Positions 1-5,748 of a stretch of DNA of 5,856 bases are shown piece after piece. Positions within the stretch are counted from its first letter, which is position 1. Each line of letters starts with the position of its first letter. A program made the position numbers and the translations under genes. The notes under the pieces were generated by a model. That model was given only the letters and a program-made list of their open reading frames with translations. It had not been told where the DNA came from and did no database searches. Source of the DNA: Dehalococcoidia bacterium (GTDB lineage Bacteria; Chloroflexota; Dehalococcoidia; JAENJB01); NCBI GenBank assembly GCA_016844565.1, contig JAENJB010000118.1, forward strand, positions 1 to 5,856. The letters are read 5' to 3'.

Positions 1-785
1 GCTACAGTGTGGATGTGGTGCTCTATCCCACCGTTGACATGACTCTGGCCCAGGCGGCGGGACTCCTGCAGGACTACGATTTCCCGGGCTCGGAGAAGTG
101 GATATCTCAACCGCCTCACAAACAGTTCCGGAATATCGCTGCCGGCGGCCGGGCCCCGGTCTTCAATACCAAGCTCCTCCCCCTGGCCGATGCTCCCAAG
201 TCCTGGGATGCCCTCAAGGACACCAAGTGGCGAGGGAACGCGTTCATCTCCACCTCTGCCCGCGAGATTCCCATGGGCATGGCCTTCCTCCTTGGAGACG
301 GGAAGACCCTCGAATGGGAGAAGTCATTTGCCTTCTGGCGGGAGGTGTTGGACAAGGCCAGGCCCGCCAAAGTGAGCGGCTTCTCGGCGCCGATGGAGAG
401 GCTCATCGCCGGCGAAGTGACCCTGTTCACCATAGCAGCCCTTCAGGGGACTCTGAACAACATCTATAAGGGGGCGCCCCTGGGCATCTCCCCGGTCACC
501 GGCTATTCCGCTCCCGACTCCATAGCATTGGTGAGGAACGCTCCCCACCCCAATGCCGCAAAGTTACTGATTGACTTCTTCATCCATGAAGGGCTCATTG
601 ACTACGTCAATACCGTTCAGGAAGAAGCCTTCGACCCGGAGCTGAACAAGAAGACCAAGACCTACCTCTACTACCAGAAAGAGGGCGTGAAGATGATACC
701 CTTGCCGGCGGAATTCATGACCCCGGAGAACAACGACAAGTCGTCCAAATTCTGGGTGGAGGACCTCTACAAGCCGGCGCGCTAG
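1..785 (+). CDS. ABC transporter substrate-binding protein, iron(III)/type-1 extracellular family (3' part of gene)
   Basis: The last ~260 codons of an extracellular solute-binding protein that would deliver its ligand to the permease encoded next. The frame is open to the left window edge, so the N-terminus and signal peptide are missing. The GTG at 9 is internal, because codons for Tyr-Ser precede it. Counting from that GTG, family hallmarks are PKSWDALKDTKWRG (residues 63-76, the usual 'P-x-x-W-x-D/A-L-x-x-x-K-W-x-G' block), GFSAPMERLIAGEVTLF (124-140), and HPNAAKLLIDFFIHEG (180-195), which is the conserved helix near the C-terminus. True ferric-binding relatives (FbpA type) carry a Tyr-Tyr pair after the 'GE' segment. 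Here that region reads TLNNIYKG (148-155), with a single Tyr, so iron is doubtful as the ligand (inference). The gene ends with TAG at 783-785, followed by a strong hairpin and then the permease gene. Family assignment is firm; the ligand is unknown. Confidence 0.88.
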   Translation, partial: YSVDVVLYPTVDMTLAQAAGLLQDYDFPGSEKWISQPPHKQFRNIAAGGRAPVFNTKLLPLADAPKSWDALKDTKWRGNAFISTSAREIPMGMAFLLGDGKTLEWEKSFAFWREVLDKARPAKVSGFSAPMERLIAGEVTLFTIAALQGTLNNIYKGAPLGISPVTGYSAPDSIALVRNAPHPNAAKLLIDFFIHEGLIDYVNTVQEEAFDPELNKKTKTYLYYQKEGVKMIPLPAEFMTPENNDKSSKFWVEDLYKPAR

Positions 786-800
786 ACCTGTTGCCGAGAT

Positions 801-842
801 GGGCGCTCCGTCCGGAACTTCAAGTCACCGGGCGGAGCGCCT
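801..842 (+). promoter_or_regulatory. Strong intercistronic hairpin between binding-protein and permease genes
   Basis: The arm at 802-815 (GGCGCTCCGTCCGG) pairs with 828-841 (CCGGGCGGAGCGCC). This gives 14 pairs, 13 of them Watson-Crick and one T811/G832 wobble, around a 12-nt loop. G801/T842 can add another wobble. It starts 16 nt after the TAG of the binding-protein gene. No T-run follows (the next bases are TCGCCACTAG), so it does not look like an intrinsic terminator. In importer operons, hairpins at this position commonly protect the upstream mRNA from 3' exonucleases, so that much more binding protein than permease is made. That role is inferred here from position and stability. Confidence 0.7.
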
Positions 843-890
843 TCGCCACTAGCAGATGCAAGGGCCGAAGGGAGCAAGCACCTGTCCAGT

Positions 891-2627
891 ATGCCTTTCT
901 CAAGGCGGTGGAACCTCGCGGGGCTTCTAGAGACGCAGAGGATAACCCTTATCTTGGTGAGCATCCTGGTGGCGGCGCTGGCCTTGCCGCCACTTTTCTT
1001 CTTGCTCTGGGATAGCTTCAAGACGGTCACCATCGGGAACCTTTTCGATCCCAAGCTGACCAACTTTACCCTGGCCAACTTCCGCCAGGCCTATGCTGAC
1101 CCGGCAACGCTGCTCACCCTCGGCAACAGCTTCATGTTTGCCGCCGGTTCCATGGTCGTTGCCTTTGTATTCGGGGGCAGCATCGCCTTTTTGGTGGAAC
1201 GGACGAATGCTCCCTGGCGGAATCTCATGTACGGCCTGATGTTCATGCCCCTGATTATGCCGGGCATGTTGAAAGCGATGGCCTGGATACTGCTCATCAG
1301 TCCGAAAATCGGTCTCCTCAACCAGCCCTGGTTCGCCCTCGGCTTCAGCCAGCCCCTTTTCAATGCCTATTCCATTCCAGGCATGTTCTGGGTAGAGGGC
1401 TTGTCCCAGTCGTCAATGACGTTCCTTCTACTGGGAGCAGCGTTGAGAGCCATGGACCCTTCTCTGGAGGAGGCGGCTTTCACCGCCGGAGCGGGGAAAC
1501 TGTCCACCCTTTTCCGCGTAACTTTGAGGCTGATGACCCCTGCCATGTCCGGTATCGCCCTGATGCAGTTTGTCCGCGCCCTGGATGCCTTCGAGGTACC
1601 TTTTCTCATGGGGGCCTTCCAGGGCATCATGGTATTCAGCACCAATATCTATTTCGCTTTAAGGGAGTACTCTCCTCCTCACTATGGCGACGCCTTTGTC
1701 TATGCACTGGTCTTGATTGTGCTCTCCTTTATAGGACTGCTGCTGTACCAGCGAGCGATGGGCAAGGCAGGACAGTTTGCCACTATCACGGGCAAGGGTT
1801 ACCGGCCCCGGCTGATAGACCTAGGACGGTGGCGGTGGCTGGCAACGGGCTTCATGATGTTGTTCTTCTTCGTGGCGGTCATTCTGCCCTTTCTTGTCCT
1901 GCTGTACGCTTCTTTCCTCCCCTTCTATCAGGCCCCTTCGCGGGAGGCCTTTGCCAGCTTCAGCTTGGAAAATTACCAGTACCTTTTCGAGCGCTCGGAT
2001 ATGCTGATGACCCTGAAGAATACCGCTGTAGTTTGCCTGGTGGTCAGCGCCGGCGGCATGCTTCTGGCCACCCTGGTGTCCTGGGTGGTGGTCCGCCTCC
2101 GTCCGAGAGGCAGCCGGGTACTGGACAGCCTGGTCTTTATCCCGTATGCCATCCCATCCATCGCCATAGCCCTCAGCTATATGATTGTCTTTCTGCAGTT
2201 CCCCAACCCCATATATGGCACGGTGTGGATCCTGGTGCTGGCCTATCTGGCGAGCTTCTTGCCCATAGCTACGCGTTTCACTCACGCCGGCGTGGCCCAG
2301 GTCAAAGCCGAGCTGGAGGAGGCGGCCATCACCGGCGGCGCCGGTTTCATGGTAGTGCTCCGCCGGATTACCATGCCCTTGATCCTCCCCTCCTTGGTAG
2401 CCGGAGGTTTCTATCTCTTCTTGCTCTCGGCTAGAGTGTTGTCAGCCGCGGCCATCCTGTATACTCCCAACTCCCAGGTTCTCTCCATTCTCCTGTTTCA
2501 AATATGGCGCGAGGGGGCCACACCGGTTGTCGGCGCGCTCTCGGTCATGATGGTGGTGGCCCTTACCACTTTGACTATCGTCTCCCGATGGCTGTCCCAG
2601 CGCCAGGCAGTGGCGATGCAAGTGTAG
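891..2627 (+). CDS. ABC transporter permease, iron(III)-type, two fused permease domains
   Basis: A 578-residue inner-membrane protein forming the whole transmembrane channel of an ABC importer in one chain, as in FbpB/AfuB/ThiP-type permeases. Each half carries the cytoplasmic EAA loop that docks the ATPase. These are LEEAAFTAGAG at 192-202 with TP at 216-217, and LEEAAITGGAG at 475-485 with LP at 499-500. Hydrophobic spans are visible near 18-40, 78-104, 112-136, 172-186, 218-240 and 268-287 in the first half, and near 317-345, 376-402, 412-436, 442-460, 498-520 and 545-566 in the second. A basic linker (about 289-316) joins the halves. The length is normal for the fused class. ATG 891 is the best start, but it is poorly supported: the nearest GGAG (871-874) is 16 nt away. 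The 105-bp gap to the upstream gene holds a hairpin. The gene is co-oriented with the binding-protein gene and UbiD. No ATPase gene is present in the window. Confidence 0.92.
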   Translation: MPFSRRWNLAGLLETQRITLILVSILVAALALPPLFFLLWDSFKTVTIGNLFDPKLTNFTLANFRQAYADPATLLTLGNSFMFAAGSMVVAFVFGGSIAFLVERTNAPWRNLMYGLMFMPLIMPGMLKAMAWILLISPKIGLLNQPWFALGFSQPLFNAYSIPGMFWVEGLSQSSMTFLLLGAALRAMDPSLEEAAFTAGAGKLSTLFRVTLRLMTPAMSGIALMQFVRALDAFEVPFLMGAFQGIMVFSTNIYFALREYSPPHYGDAFVYALVLIVLSFIGLLLYQRAMGKAGQFATITGKGYRPRLIDLGRWRWLATGFMMLFFFVAVILPFLVLLYASFLPFYQAPSREAFASFSLENYQYLFERSDMLMTLKNTAVVCLVVSAGGMLLATLVSWVVVRLRPRGSRVLDSLVFIPYAIPSIAIALSYMIVFLQFPNPIYGTVWILVLAYLASFLPIATRFTHAGVAQVKAELEEAAITGGAGFMVVLRRITMPLILPSLVAGGFYLFLLSARVLSAAAILYTPNSQVLSILLFQIWREGATPVVGALSVMMVVALTTLTIVSRWLSQRQAVAMQV

Positions 2628-2640
2628 GGGCGAAGCCCCT
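2626..2640 (+). terminator. GAA-loop hairpin overlapping the permease stop codon (possible weak terminator or processing site)
   Basis: AGGGGC (2626-2631) pairs with GCCCCT (2635-2640) around the three-base loop GAA. The core is the GCGAAGC mini-hairpin, a GNA-loop motif known to be exceptionally stable. Its left arm includes the last two bases of the TAG stop (2625-2627). Only TTT (2640-2642) follows immediately, with more T-rich sequence after CAAAGA, so termination would be partial at best. It sits 28-48 nt before the UbiD start and may set the ratio of permease to decarboxylase expression (inference). Confidence 0.5.
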
Positions 2641-2661
2641 TTCAAAGATTTCAGACCACGT

Positions 2662-2671
2662 AAGGGGGTGA
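2662..2671 (+). promoter_or_regulatory. Ribosome binding site of the UbiD gene
   Basis: The stretch AAGGGGGTGA (2662-2671) is purine-rich and complementary to the 16S anti-Shine-Dalgarno end, with AAGG lying 8 nt before ATG 2674. A GTG in the same frame at 2668 lies inside this motif and would have no room for its own ribosome site. ATG 2674 is therefore the preferred start, and the protein has 477 residues rather than 479. Confidence 0.65.
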
Positions 2672-2673
2672 AG

Positions 2674-4107
2674 ATGCCCGACGACCTGAGAGACTTCATC
2701 AGGAAGGTTGAGCAGATCGGCGAGTGCCGGGTAGTGGAGGGCGTGAACTCGAAAGAGGAGATAGGACTGATCACTCAGGTGGCGGCGGTCACACCGGGAG
2801 CGCCCATGCTTGTCTTCGATTCGGTCAAAGGGTATCCTCCGGGGTATCGCGTGGCCTCCAACGTGTTCACCTCACGGGAGAGGTGCGCGCTGGCCATGGG
2901 CGCCGACCCGGGACTGGACGCTCGGGGCCTGGTGGAGCACTGGCGCCGGAGGCTCAGGGAGCCCTATCATCCGGTGCCGCCGGTCATTGTGGAGCAGGCC
3001 CCGGTCAAGGAGAACATTCTCCTGGGTGATAACGTGGACCTGCTCCGGTTCCCTGCTCCCCAGTGGCACGCCCACGACGGCGGAAGGTACATCGGGACCG
3101 GCTGCGCGGTCATCATGCGCGACCCCGATGAGGGGTGGGTCAATCTTGGCACCTACCGCGTCCAGGTACATGATAGGACGGTGGCCACGGTATACATATC
3201 GCCAGGCAAGCATGGCGATATCATCCGCCGTAAGTACTGGGCAAGGGGCACGGGCTGCCCCGTGGTCGTCACCTGCGGGCAGGACCCCATTCTGACGCTG
3301 GTGGCTACCTCCAGCGAGACGCCCTGGGGTAGCTCAGAATACGATGAAGCGGGCTGGTTGCTGGGAAAGCCCGTTCAGGTCACTCCCGGGCCGGTCACGG
3401 GACTGCCCGTGCCTGCCACGGCAGAGATAGCCCTCGAGGGAGAGATTGTGTCGCCTGAGGTGGAGTCCAGGAGCGAGGGACCGTTCGGGGAGTGGACGGG
3501 ATACTACGCCAGTGGAGCGCGGGCGGAGGCGGCGTTCAGAGTCAAGGCCATAATGCACCGCCACCAGCCGATCATCTTGGGGATGCCGCCCACGATGAAT
3601 TTCGAGGCCAGCTGTCCGGGGCTTTCCTACAGGCGCTCGGCCCAGAGATGGACTGCGCTGGAGAGGAAGATCCCGGGGGTACGGGGCGTATGGGAGATGC
3701 CGGAGGCGATGGGCTATCCGGTGGTAATCATCTCGCTGGAGCAGTTGTACGGTGGACACGCCAAGAGGGCGGCGCTTACCTGTCTGGCCGAGGAAGCCTA
3801 CATGGGCCGCTGGGTAATAGTGGTTGACGAGGACATAGACCCTTTCAACGTCTCGGAGGTGCTCTGGGCTCTGGGAACGCGGTGCGACCCCGCTGGTTCG
3901 TTGGACTTTGTTCGGGGGTGGTGGGGGAGCCACTTGGACGCGGCGCTGGAGCCGGTGAAGCGTAGTCATGGGGACCTCACCCACTCCGTTGGAGTCATCC
4001 TGGCCTGCAAGCCATTCCACTGGAAAGGAGAGTTCCCGCCATCGATCAAGCTCTCTCCCACCCAGGTAGCGCTGGTGAAGCAGAAGTGGTCCTGGCTGTT
4101 CCGGTAA
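2674..4107 (+). CDS. UbiD-family decarboxylase (prenylated-FMN dependent)
   Basis: A complete 477-residue cytoplasmic enzyme of the UbiD/Fdc1 family, which reversibly decarboxylates aromatic or alpha,beta-unsaturated acids using prenylated FMN. Residues matching the known Fdc1 set are all visible. The metal/cofactor ligands are N157 (in VNLGTYR), H180 (in SPGKHGD) and E222 (in SSEYDEAG), which keep the spacing of Fdc1 N168/H191/E233. The catalytic triad is R162, E268 and E273, with both glutamates in the signature EGPFGEWTGYY, matching Fdc1 R173/E277/E282. The N-terminus (MPDDLRDFIRKVEQIGE) and the C-terminal segment HWKGEFPPSIKLS are typical of the family. It is therefore predicted to be active. 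It follows the permease by 46 bp with its own good ribosome site and is probably co-transcribed with the importer. The cofactor-making flavin prenyltransferase UbiX is not in the window. Substrate cannot be told from sequence: ubiquinone synthesis is only one of many family roles, and the transporter context argues for catabolism (inference). Confidence 0.93.
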   Translation: MPDDLRDFIRKVEQIGECRVVEGVNSKEEIGLITQVAAVTPGAPMLVFDSVKGYPPGYRVASNVFTSRERCALAMGADPGLDARGLVEHWRRRLREPYHPVPPVIVEQAPVKENILLGDNVDLLRFPAPQWHAHDGGRYIGTGCAVIMRDPDEGWVNLGTYRVQVHDRTVATVYISPGKHGDIIRRKYWARGTGCPVVVTCGQDPILTLVATSSETPWGSSEYDEAGWLLGKPVQVTPGPVTGLPVPATAEIALEGEIVSPEVESRSEGPFGEWTGYYASGARAEAAFRVKAIMHRHQPIILGMPPTMNFEASCPGLSYRRSAQRWTALERKIPGVRGVWEMPEAMGYPVVIISLEQLYGGHAKRAALTCLAEEAYMGRWVIVVDEDIDPFNVSEVLWALGTRCDPAGSLDFVRGWWGSHLDAALEPVKRSHGDLTHSVGVILACKPFHWKGEFPPSIKLSPTQVALVKQKWSWLFR

Positions 4108-4321
4108 TCTATTGTGTCTGGTGCCAGGCTGCCGAAGCGTTTTCTCAAAGATACCATCCATGACAAGTGCGGCGAGCCGCGCATCCTGAGCAAGGAGGAC
4201 TTCTTCAAGAGCCGGCTCAACTGGTATAGGAGCATGGGCTTGACGGAGGAGGGGGGTTCCTACCAGGAAGACGCTGAAGCAGGTTGAACTGGAGTTTGCA
4301 CTTCCAGTCCTTGATAAGTGA
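4108..4321 (+). pseudogene. Remnant of an aldehyde:ferredoxin oxidoreductase-like C-terminus, frameshifted
   Basis: Directly after the UbiD stop, and in the same frame, the sequence reads LPKRFLKDTIHD (4129-4164), then ILSKEDFFKSRLNWYRSMGL (4183-4242), then TEEG. Within a run of six G (4251-4256) the frame breaks. Skipping one G continues as VPTRKTLKQVELEFALPVLDK to TGA at 4319-4321. Read without correction, the frame ends at TGA 4285-4287. The order 'LP-x-RF ... Y/W-Y-R-x-x-G ... E-x-G-V-P-T-x-x-x-L-x-x-x-x-L' is the pattern expected at the very end of AOR-family tungsten/molybdenum enzymes. The match was recognised by eye, not by a search. The remaining ~550 or more codons, with the cluster and cofactor motifs, are absent. 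The upstream few codons (4108-4128) show no match, so the breakpoint probably lies there. Alternatively it is an unrelated short decayed gene. Confidence 0.5.
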
Positions 4322-4491
4322 AGACATCGCCGGACTAGCCACTCGGGATAGGACATAAGAGGGCGGACTGTTGACCCCGGGTAACATTAGTACATGTTGT
4401 TCACCAGAGACTACCTTGCGGTAATCCATGCACCCGAACCCAAGTTCCTGTGGCGAGCGGTTGAACAAAGCTCCGCAAGTATGCTACCTTA
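4322..4491 (+). other. Intergenic stretch upstream of the TPR gene, no gene seen
   Basis: All frames are short or broken here and no RNA gene is recognised. A TTGACC at 4371-4376 resembles a -35 element, but the base runs at 16-17 bp spacing (CATGTT, ATGTTG) are poor -10 elements. TTGAAC (4461-4466) with TACCTT (4485-4490) is equally weak. The promoter of the TPR gene presumably lies in this stretch but cannot be placed with confidence. Confidence 0.4.
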
Positions 4492-5316
4492 ATGCTTAAG
4501 CTATCTCGAATGGCCCCAAGCGAGTGGGAGTTTGTCTATCCAGATGTGTATAGCAAGGTAGTGGACGACTTCCATGCCGGATGTGAGTCTTTCGAGGAAG
4601 GTAACCTCGACCAGGCTGAAAGGTTCTTCAGAACGGTCCTCGCCAGGATGCCTGACCATCTGGACGCAATCCATCATTTGGCCATGGTTTTGTCAGACCG
4701 AGGTTTATCTAACGACCTTTGGGATCAGGCTGTGCGCATCGGACGCAAGGCGTTCCCTCAGGATTTTAGGTTAGGGAGAGACCGTCTCGAATGGGGGTGG
4801 CTAGAAAACAGGCCATTTCTACGATGCCTTCACGGACTAGCCTTAGCCAGATACAATGATGGCCAAATAGAGGAGGCTCTCAGGCTATTCCAAGAATTAC
4901 TTTCCCTGAATCCCAACGATAATCAAGGAGTCCGAGCTCTAGCTGTGGAGGCATTGTTCAAGCTAGGTAGATTTGAAGATGCTCTTAAGATAACCAAGCA
5001 ATACCCTGACGATGCGATGTCTGAGACTTTCTATGGTCGAGCCTTGGCTCTTTTCAAGCTAGGGCAGAGACAGAAAGCAAATGCAGCCCTTCAAGAGGCT
5101 ATTGAATATTTGCCACTGGTAGCGAAGGAGCTTCTGAAAGTGCGGCATCGCTTGCCGAAGACAGCGAGGCCGGATGCGGTTACAGTGGGAGGCGCGGATG
5201 AGGCTTATTATTACTGGGAACACTATGGGCAATTCTGGGAGGAAGACACTGAAGCTCTTGAATGGCTTAGGAAAACAGTAACACAGGCTACTAAGACTCG
5301 CCGAGGTACCGGCTGA
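4492..5316 (+). CDS. Tetratricopeptide (TPR) repeat protein of unknown function
   Basis: A 274-residue, probably soluble, helical protein. TPR-like helix pairs are visible at about 25-58 (AGCESFEEGNLDQAERFFR ... MPDHLDA), 111-145 (LHGLALARYNDGQIEEALRLF ... NPNDN), 147-177 (ALAVEALFKLGRFEDALKI) and 179-212 (GRALALFKLGQRQKANAAL). They carry the usual small residue, aromatic, 'A' and 'P' positions. Such repeats mediate protein-protein contacts, so no enzymatic role is implied. The C-terminal tail from about 236 (DEAYYYWEHYGQFWEEDTEA and on to LEWLRK) is aromatic and acidic and looks like a defined module rather than a TPR. No signal peptide or membrane span is seen. The start is uncertain: neither ATG 4492 nor ATG 4510 has a visible Shine-Dalgarno sequence. 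Base composition is lower than in the left block (bases 4921-4980 are 45% G+C, against 58-62% in samples from the permease and UbiD genes), which may indicate a separate origin. No terminator is seen after the TGA. Confidence 0.82.
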   Translation: MLKLSRMAPSEWEFVYPDVYSKVVDDFHAGCESFEEGNLDQAERFFRTVLARMPDHLDAIHHLAMVLSDRGLSNDLWDQAVRIGRKAFPQDFRLGRDRLEWGWLENRPFLRCLHGLALARYNDGQIEEALRLFQELLSLNPNDNQGVRALAVEALFKLGRFEDALKITKQYPDDAMSETFYGRALALFKLGQRQKANAALQEAIEYLPLVAKELLKVRHRLPKTARPDAVTVGGADEAYYYWEHYGQFWEEDTEALEWLRKTVTQATKTRRGTG

Positions 5317-5522
5317 TAGAAGAAGAACCTTTGAGGGCTATATCAGTGACCATTACTCCGGTGGTAGAGGGCTATTGACCCAATTGGTTCAGCAGATATG
5401 GTAGAACCTGAAAACTGGGTAGAAAGTGCTGGTATCGTATCTAGTAATGAAGAAAACCAGGCCCATCGTCCTCTAAGTTTTACCAGGCATCCTGGACACC
5501 GCACACTAGGACTTTGAAATAC

Positions 5523-5567
5523 TGGTCGGGGCGGGCAGACTCGAACTGCCGGCCTCTTGGTGCCGAC
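5523..5567 (-). other. 3' half of a tRNA-Pro-like gene (possible attachment site)
   Basis: Read on the minus strand, the parts in order are: the anticodon-stem 3' strand CCAAG (5560-5556), variable loop AGGCC (5555-5551), T-stem GGCAG (5550-5546), T-loop TTCGAGT (5545-5539), T-stem CTGCC (5538-5534, perfectly paired), acceptor 3' strand CGCCCCG (5533-5527), discriminator A (5526) and encoded CCA (5525-5523). An acceptor ending in G72 followed by A73 is characteristic of bacterial tRNA-Pro, whose 5' strand here would be CGGGGCG. The seven bases before CCAAG, GTCGGCA (5567-5561), resemble a Pro anticodon loop with CGG at positions 34-36, but position 37 is C rather than the expected G. Beyond that, neither the 5' anticodon strand (CTTGG) nor a D-arm or acceptor 5' strand is found anywhere upstream in the window. 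It therefore cannot make a functional tRNA. A 3' half ending near the anticodon loop is the form of duplicated sequence left by tRNA-targeting integrases. Confidence 0.7.
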
Positions 5568-5683
5568 ATTGACAACTGGCCTCACAAAACGTGCTGAGTG
5601 AGTGTTGAACAGAACTGACCTCTGTGTAGGCTAAGACCATACGATGGGTGAGATTGCGTGGCTGCCAACCTGGCCGCAAATTC

Positions 5684-5712
5684 TGGAAGTGAGTTGACAC
5701 CCGGCGTACAAT
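5684..5712 (+). promoter_or_regulatory. Candidate promoter for the lipoprotein gene
   Basis: TACAAT (5707-5712) matches a housekeeping -10 at five of six positions. It would start transcription near 5719, some 18 nt before the ribosome site. The base run 17 bp upstream, TGGAAG (5684-5689), is a poor -35. A perfect TTGACA lies at 5694-5699, but only 7 bp from the -10, which is too close for a standard sigma-70 pair. Either the promoter relies on an activator or the -10 match is chance. Confidence 0.3.
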
Positions 5713-5736
5713 GTTGAAGCAGAGTTCCAGCAGGTA

Positions 5737-5745
5737 GGGAGGTGG
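5737..5745 (+). promoter_or_regulatory. Ribosome binding site of the lipoprotein gene
   Basis: GGGAGGTGG (5737-5745) is a strong Shine-Dalgarno sequence. GGAGG (5738-5742) is 6 nt from an in-frame TTG at 5749 but 15 nt from ATG 5758. The spacing favours the TTG as the true start, adding three residues (Met-Arg-Thr) to the n-region of the signal peptide. Confidence 0.6.
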
Positions 5746-5748
5746 CTA

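Larger units (their letters stand above)
5317..5748 (+). other. Intergenic region holding a tRNA fragment, no protein gene supported
   Basis: About 430 bp between the TPR and lipoprotein genes. It contains the minus-strand tRNA-Pro 3' fragment (5523-5567) and a candidate promoter before the lipoprotein gene. It also has a pair of 9-bp direct repeats GAGGGCTAT (5333-5341 and 5367-5375) and a small CCAGG-CAT-CCTGG hairpin (5483-5495). A 39-codon frame (5398-5517, plus strand) and two overlapping minus-strand frames are present, but none shows a ribosome site or a recognisable product. No intrinsic terminator for the TPR gene is evident. Confidence 0.5.

Noticed and set aside
1821..2434. Overlapping frames on both strands inside the second half of the permease
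   Set aside because: They are shadows of the permease frame. Their translations are low-complexity (Gly/Pro/His/Gln-rich) and the permease motifs are intact in the main frame.
4288..4308. ACTGGA...TCCAGT inverted repeat, considered as a terminator after the AOR remnant
   Set aside because: It has only six pairs plus one wobble and no T-run, and it lies within the remnant's corrected reading frame.
3334..4356. Long minus-strand open frame (340 codons) opposite UbiD
   Set aside because: It lies antisense to a well-supported UbiD gene and is rich in Arg, Pro and Leu, as expected for the complement of G+C-rich coding DNA. No family motif or ribosome site is visible.
4371..4399. TTGACC followed by ATGTTG/CATGTT, considered as the TPR gene promoter
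   Set aside because: The -10 candidates match the consensus too poorly, and the site is about 90 bp from the start codon with no supporting signal.
5333..5375. 9-bp direct repeats GAGGGCTAT, considered as insertion target duplication or a repeat array
   Set aside because: There are only two copies, and the 25 bp between them holds no element. Short repeats like this can arise by chance.
5398..5517. 39-codon plus-strand frame beginning MVEPENWVES, after a TTGACC/TATGGT promoter-like pair (5375-5380 and 5397-5402)
   Set aside because: There is no Shine-Dalgarno sequence and no recognisable product, the supposed -10 overlaps the ATG, and a 39-codon frame is expected by chance in 430 bp.
5506..5700. 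Minus-strand 64-codon frame and the overlapping 80-codon frame at 5343-5585
   Set aside because: Both run straight through the tRNA fragment, which explains the sequence better. Their products are unrecognisable.
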